Shown in pieces: positions 53,901 to 64,000 of a stretch of 64,000 nucleotides of DNA. Below the pieces are notes generated by a model. The model was not told the origin of the DNA and did no database searches. It saw only the letters and a program-made list of their open reading frames with translations. The position numbers and the translations under genes are program-made. Source of the DNA: Anarhynchus alexandrinus (taxonomy: Eukaryota > Chordata > Aves > Charadriiformes > Charadriidae); assembly GCA_008711295.1 (NCBI GenBank), contig VUYV01000004.1:45005-109004 (forward strand), written 5' to 3'. Position 1 is the stretch's first letter, and each line of letters opens with the position of its first letter.

Positions 53901-56900
53901 GCTGTGAAGTGTATCAGAATTATTAGCTTGAAACTTCTGCCTATACACAAGAGGACTGTAGTTCTAGCAAGTGCTGATAAAGAACAAAATTAGTTATTGG
54001 ACAGAAACTGGGTAGGAGGAAACAACGTAAGCCCATCTTAGCAAATAGTTTATAATAGATACAGTTTTATAGTTTATACTATAGAGTTCATATCAAGGAT
54101 CCATCCAGAAGAGTCAGTATTCTAGTCAAAGCACTATTAGGTTTTCACTGATATTTTAAACAAGATTGAAATTTTGCTTCATCCAGTAGCAGTTCCTTAT
54201 TGAAATCTAAAGATATCAGCAAGTTTTCAGCCAGATTCTCTCCCTAGAAGGACAAGAAATACAAGTAAAACCAAAAAGGTTTGTATTATTCTTAAATATA
54301 AAGTTTTGAGCTGAAAAGTTCAGATGTACACTGTGATTATTCCCCGGTATACTAAACCCTTGAACAAACTTGAACAATGAGTTTAAATTAAGTAAACCAG
54401 TGCAGAGCTGTACAGTCAGTGAGTCTCTTGTTTATTGACTTTCTTTAGGAAGGGCCTAAAATCAATGTGTAAAAACTTTCTGAAGTTTATGCTCAGTTCT
54501 TCTGTTGTTTGCCTTTTTAGTGATTGCCTTGTCATCCTTGCACTGGTATACTATCATCATTCTTACTGTTTTGTAGAACAACTGCTGACTTATTTTATAG
54601 GCTTTTAAGACACACTGATGTTAAAGTTGATGGTATAGTTTTTATGGGAGGGAAGAAGTAAAGCCAATAGGGTTTCCTACTGACAGCTTGTGTGGTCTTC
54701 ATAGAGTCTAAAGTCACCAATTTCAGATGCAGTGAAGACCAGGCAAGCTTTTAGTGGGAATTTCAAAGATAAAGGGGCATGCTGAGTTAAGCTCTGGTTT
54801 GATTAGAAGTATTACTATCTGAATGGAAAGCAGATTGAAGTGTTGTGCTGATGATATGGGTTGGTGATAAAATATTTGGATCACCTCAGAAGGTTGCTGT
54901 TTGAATGCTATGATGAAGCAAAAGATGTGCTTCACTTTGTCTTATTAGAGGCTTCAAGAGGTTGGAGTGTGTGTGTTGTGGGGGGTGTGTGTTACCCTTG
55001 ACACTCATCCTTGTGTCACTCTTTTGTCTCCACTTCTGGTTCCCATCCTAATTCAGTAAAAACAAATGTTCAGAAAAGAAATCCTTCTCTAAAATTTTTT
55101 AAGAGATTGGGATTTCCCCCCATATGTTGACAATGTTTGTTGCCATGGTGTGAGTTTATAAGGAAAATTAAACTTGAAGCCAGCTGCAGTTCCGTTCCTG
55201 GTTTTCAGTGCACAATTTCACAATATTGTATAATGTGTTCAAACTGTGGACCAGGACTTTCCAAAGAAGTAGTCATGCTCCTCCTCCTCTTGTTTCTACT
55301 AGTAACTGATTCTCAGTATTGTAAAAAGGATCAGACCTCTGACGATACAATCATAAAAAGAAAAATAGAGGTATTAATGTACTACAGGCATATTAAATTG
55401 AGGGGTTCCTTATCTGTAATCCAGAGTTAAAAGTATTGTTTTAACATCTTCCCTTCTTCTGGACGTAGCATAAGCTTTAGTTATGTAGGTTTTGTTTTCA
55501 TTTATTGGCACTATCTAAGCAAATGTTTAGATATTTAATGAGCAGCAGAAATCGTTCAGTGAGTACTCTGCTATCTGCTGCATGATACAAGGAAACACAT
55601 TTCCACCTTTAGGACAGTAAACTATTGGATAAGGTTGCCCAGAGAGGTTATGCAGTCTCCATTGGGAGAGATTTTCAAGACCCAACTGGTAAAGCCCTGG
55701 GCAACCTGGTCTGATCTCATAGCTGACCCAGCTTTTGGATTAAAGATCTGAGATGCAACCTGAATTATTCTATGACTATTCTATTCCCTCTTAAAGGAAT
55801 AGATCTTTATTATACAGGATATAAAAGCTGAATTTCTGCCTGGAAGTACTACTTTTCCACTATAATTTTAATTCTCTTTCTTTCTTTGTTTTCTTCCTCT
55901 CCACCTGCCGTCATGTATTCTCCCTGCCCCTCAGTGCTGTGCGTGTGTTTTGCTCATTTGTGTTCTTGTTGGGACTGTCAAATAAACAATATTCTATTAC
56001 TCTATTTTGAAGGTTGACATTAAGTAGTCAATTGAAGAGAAGCAGAAGACAGCATATGAAATCAGCAAGCAATGCTTATGTTTTTTTTCTTTCTAAGTCT
56101 AAAACTAAAATTTAATGAGATTTAAAATAATTAAGTGCATTTAACATTGCAAAATGGTTTTCAGGCTTAATTTCTTGTGCATTTTTTAACTAGGCCAAAA
56201 CCTCATTGTTTCAATTGTGGTTCTGAAGACCATCAAATGAAAGATTGTCCAAAGGTAAAGTCTACAATGATATTCAAAAGACTGCTGCTCTCCAATAAAT
56301 GTTTCAGTGTAACTGCACCATTAAAAAAAAAAAAAAGATGCATTGGGGTCAGGATGTACACATGGTTATTTATCTCTGTTGATTAGATTATACTGTTCAT
56401 ACTTATAAATTCTAACATACTAAATCAGAACATAAATTAGTTTTGTAGCATAAGGGTTTGAATCCCTCCTTTAATTTATGGAGGGACATTTTTCAGTTCG
56501 AACAGTCTTCCCTCTTGTTTTAGAGCTCTGATACTCTTGTTTTTTTACTATGTAGTTTTCATTACAACTGTAGTTGTATCACATGGCTGGGTGATAAATG
56601 ATTAAGCATGCTGAGGGCAAGGAGTACCAGTTTTATGTTGGGTGAAGGAGTACATAAATTGTAAATTGTCCAAACCTAAACTTCCCAATTGTATTATCTT
56701 TAAGCCACGAAACGCAGCTCGTATAAGTGAGAAGAGAAAGGAGTTTATGGAAGCTTGTGGTGAAGCGAGCAATCAGAATTTTCAGCAGCGTTATCATGCA
56801 GAAGAAGTAGAAGAGAGGTTTGGAAAATTTAAACCAGGAGTAATTAGGTATCTCTTTTCCTTCCATTAGCTGTTGCACTGCTTTTCTGGAATACCTTTTC

Positions 56901-59900
56901 TACCTTTGGAGTGCCCAATGTTACTTTCCAGAGTTCTATAAGTTCATCTGCTAGTCCTAACGATGGGTGTATTATGTTCAAATTTGTTTGCTAAATTGCA
57001 CAGATATTTTTCAAATGAAGACTCATTGCTAGCTTAAGAGTCCTACCCTTTCCCATGGCACTTTCCCTAATGTAGGGAGATAAACTTTACCCTTTGGCTA
57101 ATCAAATTGCCAGTATATTATGTTCCTAATAAACTAAAAATGAATGCAAGATTCTGAAACTTTTGAGCTTTGAGTGTCTTTTTCTCTCTACTCAAATGTT
57201 TTAAAAAATAATAATATGGCTGTAGCAGTCTCCAAAGAAATCATTGGTAGATTCAGTGTTGCGTTAAGTTCCACCTTTCCTGTTGTGATAGCTACAGTTA
57301 AGGCCATGAATCAAAAGTAACAAGTCGAGTAAGTTGTTCTCAGTGCAGAATTAATTCTCATAAAATGTTTAAGCATATGTACACTTGTATGGAGAAATGA
57401 AAATGTTAAAAGTTATCTTTAACATCAGAGCTGGTTTTGACGTAAAATTGTTATATCTGGGATTGACAGGCAATATAGTTTAAGCTAAAACTAAGTTATT
57501 TTAACTTGATAATTTAAAATTCCACAAAACGTTCATAACTTCCTTCATACCTTCCTTTTGTCAAAACTCAGTTATGTATTTTACTGGAGGACATTTTGTT
57601 TTCTGTTTGTTGTCTTAACTTAGTGGGGAACTTCAAGATGCACTTGGTGTCACGGATAAGAGTCTTCCTCCATTTATATATCGTATGCGTCAGCTGGGTT
57701 ATCCTCCAGGTTGGCTTAAGGAGGCTGAAATGGAGCACTCAGGGCTTGCGCTTTATGATGGAAAAGGTAAGGAATGTGGTGCCGGGAATGCAGTTTTCAG
57801 TATGCAGGCTATTTACTGCCTGTACCCTATTCTGGAGACAATAAAATACCTAATTTGTAAACCTTCATATTCCTCATGGAAGAGTGAGAAAGTTGTAAAT
57901 CAAGTTTTCTTAGGTCACATAAAAATATTACCCTTTCATCTAGCTACGCTGTGACAGTGAAATAACTTTTATAATGATTGGATTGCATAGATGAAGGCTC
58001 TTTTGCCAGCGTGTTTTCATTCTAATCAACCCTTGATGTAGTTCCTGGGAAACTCTGCAAGTCTTGCAAACAGCCTATTGTCAAATTTCATCTTTTTTTA
58101 ATAAGCTTCCCTCTTCTTACATTTTATGAAAGACACCTTAATACTTTCTAAAGTTCAATAATTTACATAGTAAGAGTAAGAAGACCACCAACGAGCAAAG
58201 AATACATTTCTTGAAACCCAACTTATCAAGTAATTTACCGGCTTTTTACTAATGACCAACATTTATGCGGCATCTCAGAGAACAGTCCTGATGCCAAATG
58301 GTACATGAAGAGTAGTAGTATGAGCATAGTAGTTAGGTCTCTGGGGAAGCTTCATGCATGTATTTGATAGATTTGGTCACTGTTACTGCCTTTGTGGATT
58401 ATAAAGCCTTCTATCAATACTTACATTCCAAAAACCAAGACTGTGTTCTTAAATCCTATGTATTTTTTCAGTAATGTTCTTAATTAGCATCAATAATAAT
58501 TACATTTTGTTGTAGCTGGTGGTGGAACAGAAGATGAAGGATCTCATCAACGAAAACGCATCACTTACGATGTATCTAAGTTGATAAACTATCCAGGCTT
58601 TAATATATCCACTCCAAGTGGGATCCCAGATGTAAGTGGTTGTCCTCTGCCTTCTAAACAACATGCAGAATAAAACTAATTGCTTTTAGACAAGTTTAAC
58701 ATTTTGTATTCTGCATCTGACAGTTGTCTTTCAATGGGCTTTTTTTTTTAACCACCTGGTTCGGGGCTGGGGGCTGTTGAGGTAATTGACATGACATCCA
58801 TCTGTCTGATGTCTGTCACAACCCTTGTGGGTAGGGTCTGACAGTGCTTCTGTGGTGATTATTTCCATTATAAGACCCAACAGGAGCCTAGAAGGATAGT
58901 TAATTTTGTTTAAACACAACACTTCACATGGGAATGCCCGTTCCTTCCACACATCTAAATTTTCTGAATGTTCTTGAATATGAAAATGACTGTGAGTGTT
59001 ATCATAGATATCACTTCAACTGTAGAAAACTACATCAAAACAGTGCGCAATCTCTGCGAAGCTTTGTAACAGGTAGAACAAAAGGGGACATATCAGAAGA
59101 CCTCTTAAGCATAGAGCATACAAGGAATCTCCTGTGGCTGCTGCTGCAGAACTTATTTTCAAAAGTATTTTAACCTGCTGTTAGGGGTGAAATTCATCAC
59201 TGTGTTAAAAAGAAGCGCTTGTACTTTTTCTTTTGCAGCTTTGCGTTTACCCATTCAGTGGCCTCCAAATGTGTTTTTTCATTCAGTGTTCTTAACCAAA
59301 GTTCTGTCCTCAAGGATTTTTTTCGGTTGTCACTAAAAATTAACAGTTTTTCAAAGTAAGATGTTTTTGTCCGAACAGTTATTTCAACAGGAAGTTTGTA
59401 GTTGTGTTACAAATGTTGGAAGAGTAGTTGCTATGAAATGGTTAACAAGACATTTCATAAAGGTGATTATTTATTTTTAATTATTATTTCTACTGCCCAG
59501 TCATAGTGCATTGCATCACTTGTTTGGATTCACAGGTTAGAGTACTTTGATTTGCCAGAAGTTGCCACTAAGGATCTATTTACTCTGATTAATTAGGCTT
59601 TTGATGAGAACTTGAATTCATCTTGGCTTGTTAACACGACAGAGAAACAGTGAGTGATTATTAGCCAACCATATGCAATGTTATTTCTCTTTTTCTTTTT
59701 TTTTTTCCTGTAGGAATGGCAGATATTCGGTTCCATTCCCATGCAGCCATCTCAACAGAAGGATGTTTTTGCTAACTACCTTTCTAATTTTCATGCGGTG
59801 AATATATCTCATTTTTATTCGCCAAAAAAAATGTTTTCTTGTAGTTAGCGTAGCCAATGGTGATCTTTTGTTTATATCTTCTTTTTTGCAGAAGGGGATA

Positions 59901-62300
59901 GGCTTTCTTTTTGACACTACCAGATGTGAAATGCTGATGCGTGGCTTATCTGTTCTAACAAAAAGGAGCATCATGTTAAGAAGAAATTCCATTATTGCAA
60001 TTAATATAAGCAGATCTCAATTGTGCAGTATTTTATAAACAGTTGCGGAAAATGTTGCTGTAAACTTTTACAGCCTAAAAACTGTCTTAGTTCCAGACTT
60101 CCCAAATAAGTGAAAAGGTTAACTTGCCATAGTCATGATTTACAGTAATCTTATTATAGTGACTTGAGAAAACACACGGTAGTCCTGTCCTGTATTGTTC
60201 TCAGGTCTTCTCTAATAAGACTCTAGCCTAGTGTTTTCTACTGCAGAATACTTCAGTTAAGGATGGAAGATGTGTGCTCTGTTCTCAGTCCCAAAGAGTA
60301 ATGCTATATGGAATTAAACAATAAATTCTAAGCCTGCCAGCAAGGGACGTGCGATACTTGCATTGTGATGGTCTCATAAGATCTAGGTGTCCAGGTGGAA
60401 ACTTGGTTGTAATTCTGTATTAGGAACGCAGACACAGTCTTCTGCCACTTAAACCTGAACAAGATTACAGTTCTGTTCAGTTGCATTAAATCTCTCCAAC
60501 TTCAATGTCTAGTTTACACACTGGGTCACCAAATGATTGTATAGTTATGAAATTGCTTTAAATGTGTTCTTATAGCTGGAAATGTTACCTTGTACAATTT
60601 AATACTAATTTCTTTTGTTTTCCTGGATAATTTCTCTTCAGCCAAGTCCAAAATCTATCAATAAAAGGGCTGCATCTCAGTCAAGCTCTCATCATTCAAA
60701 ACGACGAAAAGAAGACAATTCGGAGGTACCACCAGCTGACATGGACCTAGATTCTGGTACAGTTATTCTGCAAATTTTTTCCTAGTTTCAATTTTTATTT
60801 TGAAAAAATTGCTCTGAATTGAAATGTCAGTGTTCATAAAGAGAAACCAATATGTTAGCATTTGTTACGGTGGTAACTAATGTAACTGCTAACATATGCC
60901 AGCAGTGTCCTACTATATTTGCATTTGGGGCACTCTACAACAAGGATTCTCTGTTGCTGTGATTGTCATGTCTTCCAATACCAAGCAGGAGGTTTCAGGT
61001 GTCCTCAGAACAGTTGGAATGTTCGGTTACAAATTCTGATCTCTTCACTTCAGGTGTATCCTGAAGAAACTTCTGGTATGAAGACCTCCAAATCCTTAAA
61101 TACTTGGATGAAATAATGTAGGAAGTTGCAAGCTCACAACTTCTTAAAAGTGAGGAGGAGGATTTAACAGTGCTGTTTGAATGTTGGAATAGCCGGAGAA
61201 ACTTCTGGCTTTCCTTTTGGATTTCCTATGAGGAAATAAGTTTGTTCTCGATACGTTCAAGAGTATTTTATCTTTTTTTTTTTTTTTCATGAATTGCTAG
61301 CAGAGCTAAAATCCCCCAAAATTTCATTTCAGTGGATATTAAAACCTTCAAAAAGTTTGTTCTAGCTCAGCTGAAAACCAAAGATAAGAAGACATAAGTC
61401 TGCTAGTTAATAAGAACATTGGCAATTTGAATCTTGTTCTAGTCAGATTTCAGATTCTAATAGATGTCTTTCAATCTGCTTCTAGATCTGGAAGTGTCAC
61501 AAAGATCCCAAACTCATAACAGTTTTCAGTTCCAACCTCCGCTGCCACCTGGATGTCCGTCGATGTCAAGTCCTCCTCCTTTACCACGAGGAACACCTCC
61601 ACTAAATGTTACACCACCTCAACCTTCAACACCCACCTGCCCTCCTCTTCCTAGGACTGCTCCACCATCGAATCCTTCCAATGATATTTCTCAGCCAAAA
61701 ATAGTGGACTCAGTCATGGATGAGGATACTCTGACCTTGGAAGAGCTAGAGGAACAGCAGCGATTAATCTGGGCAGCACTAGAGCAGGCAGAAAGCACAA
61801 ACAGTGACTCGGATATTCCTGTTGATACACCTTTAACTGGGAATTCTGTTACATCATCACCATCTAGGAATGAAGTAGATCTTGTTGCAGAAGTAAGGTC
61901 AGCTGATAAGGTGATTACAGTGGAAACTAGGTTTTCTGACATCAGTGAACAGATACCAGAAAATGAACACTCTATAACTAGTCCTAATCCAGGAGATAGT
62001 TTACTTAACTTAAAGGAAAATCCTGATAATACAGATTCTGAAGGCTTGCTGGATAACACCATGCCTGCTCCCAACCATGAGGCTAACGATGGAGAAAATA
62101 CAGATGATAATATAGTGGTAACAAACATTGAATCATCTGCAAAAAACTCCAGTCTTGTTCCTGATATGAGCAAGTTTGCTGTAGGCATAACACCATTTGA
62201 ATTTGAAAATATGGCAGAATCAACAGGTGTTTACCTACGAATAAGAAGCGTGTTAAAAAATTCCCCAAGAAACCAGCAAAAGAAGAAGACTTCATCCTAA
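47761..62300 (+). CDS. ZCCHC8: ZCCHC8, zinc finger CCHC domain protein 8 (NEXT complex scaffold); start codon missing
   Basis: ZCCHC8 bridges the helicase MTR4 and the RNA-binding protein RBM7 in the nuclear exosome targeting complex. This complex hands promoter upstream transcripts and unprocessed snRNA, snoRNA and telomerase RNA to the exosome. Fourteen exons join in frame to 702 residues from the N at 47,761 (human 707 aa). In order: an N-terminal acidic stretch (LFEQLEEED) and coiled coil ([14 protein letters not shown]); a conserved region ([18 protein letters not shown]); a CCHC knuckle [14 protein letters not shown]; the PSP domain ([12 protein letters not shown]); a Pro-rich segment; [20 protein letters not shown]; and the MTR4-stimulating C-terminus [20 protein letters not shown]. 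No in-frame ATG is visible before the N. Intron 1 appears to be U12-type AT-AC, and intron 6 possibly U12-type GT-AG. Confidence 0.95.
47921..48939 (+). other. ZCCHC8 intron 1, U12-type AT-AC
   Basis: It starts ATATCCTGAC and ends TTAAC. The branch site TTCCTTAAC lies at 48920-48928, 12-13 nt before the exon. The first 350 bp are CpG island; a G12 run lies at about 48,711. No other exon was seen. Confidence 0.88.
48940..48982 (+). CDS. ZCCHC8: ZCCHC8 exon 2 (43 nt, behind a U12 AT-AC intron)
   Basis: With the A carried from exon 1 it encodes N then [13 protein letters not shown], identical to human. It is preceded by TTCCTTAAC (48920-48928) and an AC acceptor. Donor CTAG|GTATGT; two bases are carried to a Ser codon. 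Confidence 0.9.
49564..49638 (+). CDS. ZCCHC8: ZCCHC8 exon 3
   Basis: A split Ser, then [20 protein letters not shown] and NVIS. Acceptor TTCTTCTAG, donor CTAA|GTAAGT. Confidence 0.95.
49639..51116 (+). other. ZCCHC8 intron 3 with CR1 insertion
   Basis: 1.5 kb, of which about 970 bp is an antisense CR1 element. The rest is AT-rich. Confidence 0.8.
49911..50885 (-). mobile_element. CR1 LINE, 5'-truncated, with ORF2 reverse-transcriptase part
   Basis: About 975 bp in antisense to ZCCHC8. The 3' end is at the left, with the tandem 8-mer CATAGAAT/CGTAGAAT (reverse complement) at 49913-49928. Reading the minus strand, ORF2 shows the reverse-transcriptase motifs [18 protein letters not shown] and KFADDTKLF, then the C-terminal region [31 protein letters not shown]. 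One in-frame TAG at 50576-50578 splits the frame; otherwise it is open from the right end. The element is 5'-truncated and cannot move on its own. Confidence 0.93.
51117..51222 (+). CDS. ZCCHC8: ZCCHC8 exon 4
   Basis: [10 protein letters not shown] to HFNVKPQ, matching human KQYHQEIEEFVSNLVKR. Acceptor CATTACAG, donor CAG|GTACTT. Confidence 0.95.
51961..52038 (+). CDS. ZCCHC8: ZCCHC8 exon 5
   Basis: [10 protein letters not shown] to KIKEAFS. Acceptor CATGTCAG, donor AGT|GTAAGT, phase 0 at both ends. Confidence 0.95.
52356..52459 (+). CDS. ZCCHC8: ZCCHC8 exon 6
   Basis: [10 protein letters not shown] to LTEGWEIP, plus two bases. Nearly identical to human. The donor AA|GTATCCTGTT is U12-like. 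Confidence 0.95.
52460..54212 (+). other. ZCCHC8 intron 6, possible U12-type GT-AG
   Basis: 1.75 kb. Donor GTATCCTGTT and a TTCCTTATT element 14 nt before the acceptor suggest the minor class. The body is AT-rich without recognised repeats. Confidence 0.6.
54213..54278 (+). CDS. ZCCHC8: ZCCHC8 exon 7
   Basis: A split Lys, then [20 protein letters not shown] and K, with two bases carried to Arg (human [21 protein letters not shown]). The acceptor TCTAAAG lacks a polypyrimidine tract; donor AAAG|GTTTGT. Confidence 0.92.
54966..54991. repeat. GT/G-rich low-complexity tract
   Basis: GTGTGTGTGTT followed by GTGGGGGGTGTGTGTT. A small degenerate microsatellite. Confidence 0.8.
55605..55785 (+). 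mobile_element. old CR1 LINE 3' fragment
   Basis: GGTTGCCCAGAGAGGTTATGC, then CTGGGCAACCTGGTCTGA and a terminal ATTATTCTATGACTATTCTA match a diverged CR1 3' end in sense orientation. Confidence 0.75.
56194..56254 (+). CDS. ZCCHC8: ZCCHC8 exon 8, CCHC zinc knuckle
   Basis: [10 protein letters not shown] to MKDCPK. All four ligands of the C-X2-C-X4-H-X4-C knuckle are present. Acceptor TAACTAG, donor AAG|GTAAAG. Confidence 0.96.
56705..56847 (+). CDS. ZCCHC8: ZCCHC8 exon 9
   Basis: [10 protein letters not shown] to FKPGVI, plus two bases. [18 protein letters not shown] is identical to human. Acceptor TCTTTAAG, donor TTAG|GTATCT. Confidence 0.96.
57624..57766 (+). CDS. ZCCHC8: ZCCHC8 exon 10, PSP domain
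   Basis: A split Ser, then [10 protein letters not shown] to [27 protein letters not shown] is the PSP (proline-rich) motif shared with SF3B2. Acceptor AACTTAG, donor AAAG|GTAAGG. Confidence 0.97.
58516..58631 (+). CDS. ZCCHC8: ZCCHC8 exon 11
   Basis: [10 protein letters not shown] to [23 protein letters not shown] is conserved. Acceptor GTTGTAG, donor GAT|GTAAGT. Confidence 0.95.
59714..59797 (+). CDS. ZCCHC8: ZCCHC8 exon 12
   Basis: [10 protein letters not shown] to [14 protein letters not shown] is conserved. Acceptor TCCTGTAG after a T tract, donor GCG|GTGAAT. Confidence 0.95.
60642..60756 (+). CDS. ZCCHC8: ZCCHC8 exon 13
   Basis: [10 protein letters not shown] to MDLDS, with one base carried on. 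Ser-rich basic linker (SKRRKEDN). Acceptor CTCTTCAG, donor TCTG|GTACAG; an internal GAG|GTACCA could serve as an alternative donor. Confidence 0.93.
61486..62300 (+). CDS. ZCCHC8: ZCCHC8 exon 14, stop codon
   Basis: Largest exon, 270 codons after a split Asp. It holds the Pro-rich segment ([16 protein letters not shown]), [20 protein letters not shown], a fast-changing acidic region and the conserved C-terminus [23 protein letters not shown] at 62298-62300. Acceptor GCTTCTAG. Confidence 0.97.
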
Positions 62301-62570
62301 CTGGTCTTCCTTTGTTTCATTTTGTCCAAATCCCTGCTTCCTTCTCTCTCCTCCAATTTTACAAACTCAGATAACTTCCCTCATGCTTTTGTGGGAAGGA
62401 GAAAATCGAGACAAATACAGCTCAACCCCGTTCTTCCTTGGAACTGAAGTCAGTGCAGCGCTTCCGTATTGACCAGGACAACCAACATGGCCAGAAAATA
62501 CAGAAGAATTTTCCCAAATTGCATCCTTCCACTAAGGAATAACAGGACTGTTGATTTGTTAAGAACGTTT

Positions 62571-62620
62571 TACATGCCAATACATGAAACTAAAATACAT
62601 GCCAATACATGAAATTAAAA
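62571..62620. repeat. 25-bp tandem duplication in ZCCHC8 3' UTR
   Basis: Two head-to-tail copies of a unit starting TACATGCCAATACATGAAA; they differ at one base (AAACT against AAATT). Confidence 0.9.
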
Positions 62621-62997
62621 AGAGGAGTTTGCAGTTTGCTGTTTGTTACTTTGGCTAAGATTTATATTGTCATTGAGTTTCAGGTGGATTGGTGATTTTT
62701 TTTAATATCTGTCCTTTGTACAATAATCTATACTTTATACATTTTGCTAATTATCCTGTAGATAAGTTTAATATATTCAGAATGTTTTTAAAGAGGTCTA
62801 ACCTTAAGATTTCCCACGTCAAAATCCTGGCAATTGGATGAAAATAATCAGGGATTTACCAGCATTATCTTCACCATTTCAAATATTTTTATAAATTATT
62901 TATGTGGGTCCGTTTTAATTACCACTGTATCTTTTGTAACATCATCCTTCATGTAAACTTGCTGTACATACCTGTTCATTGTTGTGTACAGAGGTTT

Positions 62998-63003
62998 AAT
63001 AAA
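62998..63003 (+). terminator. ZCCHC8 poly(A) signal
   Basis: AATAAA preceded by TGTACAGAGGTTT and a TGTAC-rich stretch. A second AATAAA at 63116-63121 could be used as well. Confidence 0.7.
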
Positions 63004-63020
63004 TGAGCTTTTATATAAAG

Positions 63021-64000
63021 ATTTTTTAATTGGAGTCCTAAACCATCAAAGTACTGATTTTTGAAAATTAGGTGCTGGAGATAATTGGAAAAACAAGTTG
63101 ATTAAAATAAGGATGAATAAAGTAAAAAATATTTTAGGAAAGTTCACAACTATTGGGTTCAGGTTTTCATAATCAAGAAGCTGTTAAAATTATTTTAGCT
63201 ACTTAAATAGAACCTTGCCATACCATTCAGTTTTCACAGTCTGAAGAATTGCTCACTTCTGAAAGCATAAAAGTGTTATAATTCTGCTGATTAATTGTTC
63301 TAACACTTTTTTCCCTTCTCTTAATTGTCTTCAGAGAGACCTGTAAGTGGAATGACTGTACGTTATTTGCATTGCCAACAGAGGGAGTACTAGATTGACT
63401 TAACAGTATTCGTTGGAGCTGGTAAAACATTTGTTTGTCCTTGTATAAATGCAGGAAAAAGTCTTCCTAGCCAAGTGCGTGACACATAGTAAACCAAAGT
63501 ATTTTCAAGTATCTAAGAGAAGACTTGTGAAAGGGGGGCGTTCAAAGGTGTTTTTGATAAAGATAACTTCAGAGATAGAATTTATTCTTCAAGATAGTAC
63601 ATACTTCCCAAAGATCCTTATAATACATGATATTATTACACTCTGCATTTGAATGCTTAAAAGAACCCCAGGCTTTTTGTAGTTAAAGCTTTTGTATTTA
63701 TTTCCTCTTTTTGCTCTAAACTTTACAGGAAGGGAAAACAAAATTGTCTTTATGTATGACCTGCTCATCTTCCAAGAGGCTGAGAAAACTTTTGCAGCAT
63801 ATACCAATTCAGTTTATCTGGTTGCATTTGGAAAGTAGTGGTCAAGGTAAACGTTCATCATATGTGCTAAAATTGAAGGCTTTTGCTTTTTCATCTTTTA
63901 TAGGAGAAATAGTATTGCTTTTTGTAACAGGAACGGATAACAAATCAATATGTTGCTTAGCTTCTATACGCTTTACAAAGAAATCTCTGTTGTGCGAAGA
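63021..64000. other. intergenic sequence downstream of ZCCHC8
   Basis: I see no exon with conserved protein similarity and no repeat. By conserved synteny with human the next gene should be CLIP1, but none of it is recognisable here. Confidence 0.65.

Larger units (their letters stand above)
54279..56193 (+). other. ZCCHC8 intron 7
   Basis: 1.9 kb. It contains a GT-rich tract (54,966-54,991) and an old CR1 3' end (55,605-55,785). Nothing else was recognised. Confidence 0.7.
56848..61485 (+). other. ZCCHC8 introns 9 to 13
   Basis: Introns at 56848-57623, 57767-58515, 58632-59713, 59798-60641 and 60757-61485. They are AT-rich unique sequence. I see no repeats, RNA genes or extra exons beyond those listed. 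Confidence 0.7.
62301..63020 (+). other. ZCCHC8: ZCCHC8 3' UTR
   Basis: Runs from the TAA to the poly(A) signal at 62998. It contains a 25-bp tandem duplication (62,571-62,620). Confidence 0.75.

Noticed and set aside
63227..63807. Short open frames downstream of ZCCHC8
   Set aside because: No splice-consistent or conserved coding signal; chance frames in AT-rich sequence.

Overview
This window is vertebrate nuclear DNA, almost certainly from a bird. It holds intron-rich genes with GT-AG splicing, CpG-island promoters, and fragments of CR1 LINEs with the avian-type 3' end (an 8-bp ATTCTATG-like repeat). I identified the genes by comparing reconstructed exon translations with the vertebrate proteins I know. 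The species cannot be read from the sequence.

Layout. (1) 1-30,907, minus strand: KNTC1 (ROD, the large subunit of the RZZ kinetochore complex). Fifty consecutive coding exons join in frame into 1,840 codons from the initiator Met. The last roughly 370 residues lie beyond the left edge. (2) 30,690-31,500: a CpG island that serves as a head-to-head promoter for KNTC1 (leftward) and RSRC2 (rightward); the two start codons are about 690 bp apart. (3) 31,190-47,000, plus strand: RSRC2, an arginine/serine-rich SR-related protein. Ten coding exons give 415 aa, with a C-terminal SMAP-type domain. Intron 3 holds one or two candidate poison exons, and two near-identical ~455-bp repeats flank exons 6-8. 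(4) 47,480-48,270: a second CpG island with a pair of ZNF143-type motifs. (5) About 47,700-63,020, plus strand: ZCCHC8, the scaffold of the nuclear exosome targeting (NEXT) complex. Fourteen exons are found. The start codon is missing at a single N (47,761). (6) 63,020-64,000: intergenic sequence with nothing recognised.

The order KNTC1-RSRC2-ZCCHC8, with KNTC1 divergent, matches human 12q24.31, so this is an ordinary conserved housekeeping neighbourhood. The three genes share locus and promoter architecture rather than one pathway: KNTC1 acts in the mitotic checkpoint, RSRC2 in splicing-related functions, and ZCCHC8 in nuclear RNA surveillance.

The most noteworthy observations are RNA-processing signals. 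ZCCHC8 intron 1 has the hallmarks of a rare minor-spliceosome (U12-type) AT-AC intron: donor ATATCCTGAC, branch site TTCCTTAAC, acceptor AC. It restores exactly the reading frame expected from the family. ZCCHC8 intron 6 looks like a second U12-type intron of the GT-AG class. RSRC2 intron 3 contains well-formed exons with in-frame stops, consistent with splicing-coupled decay.
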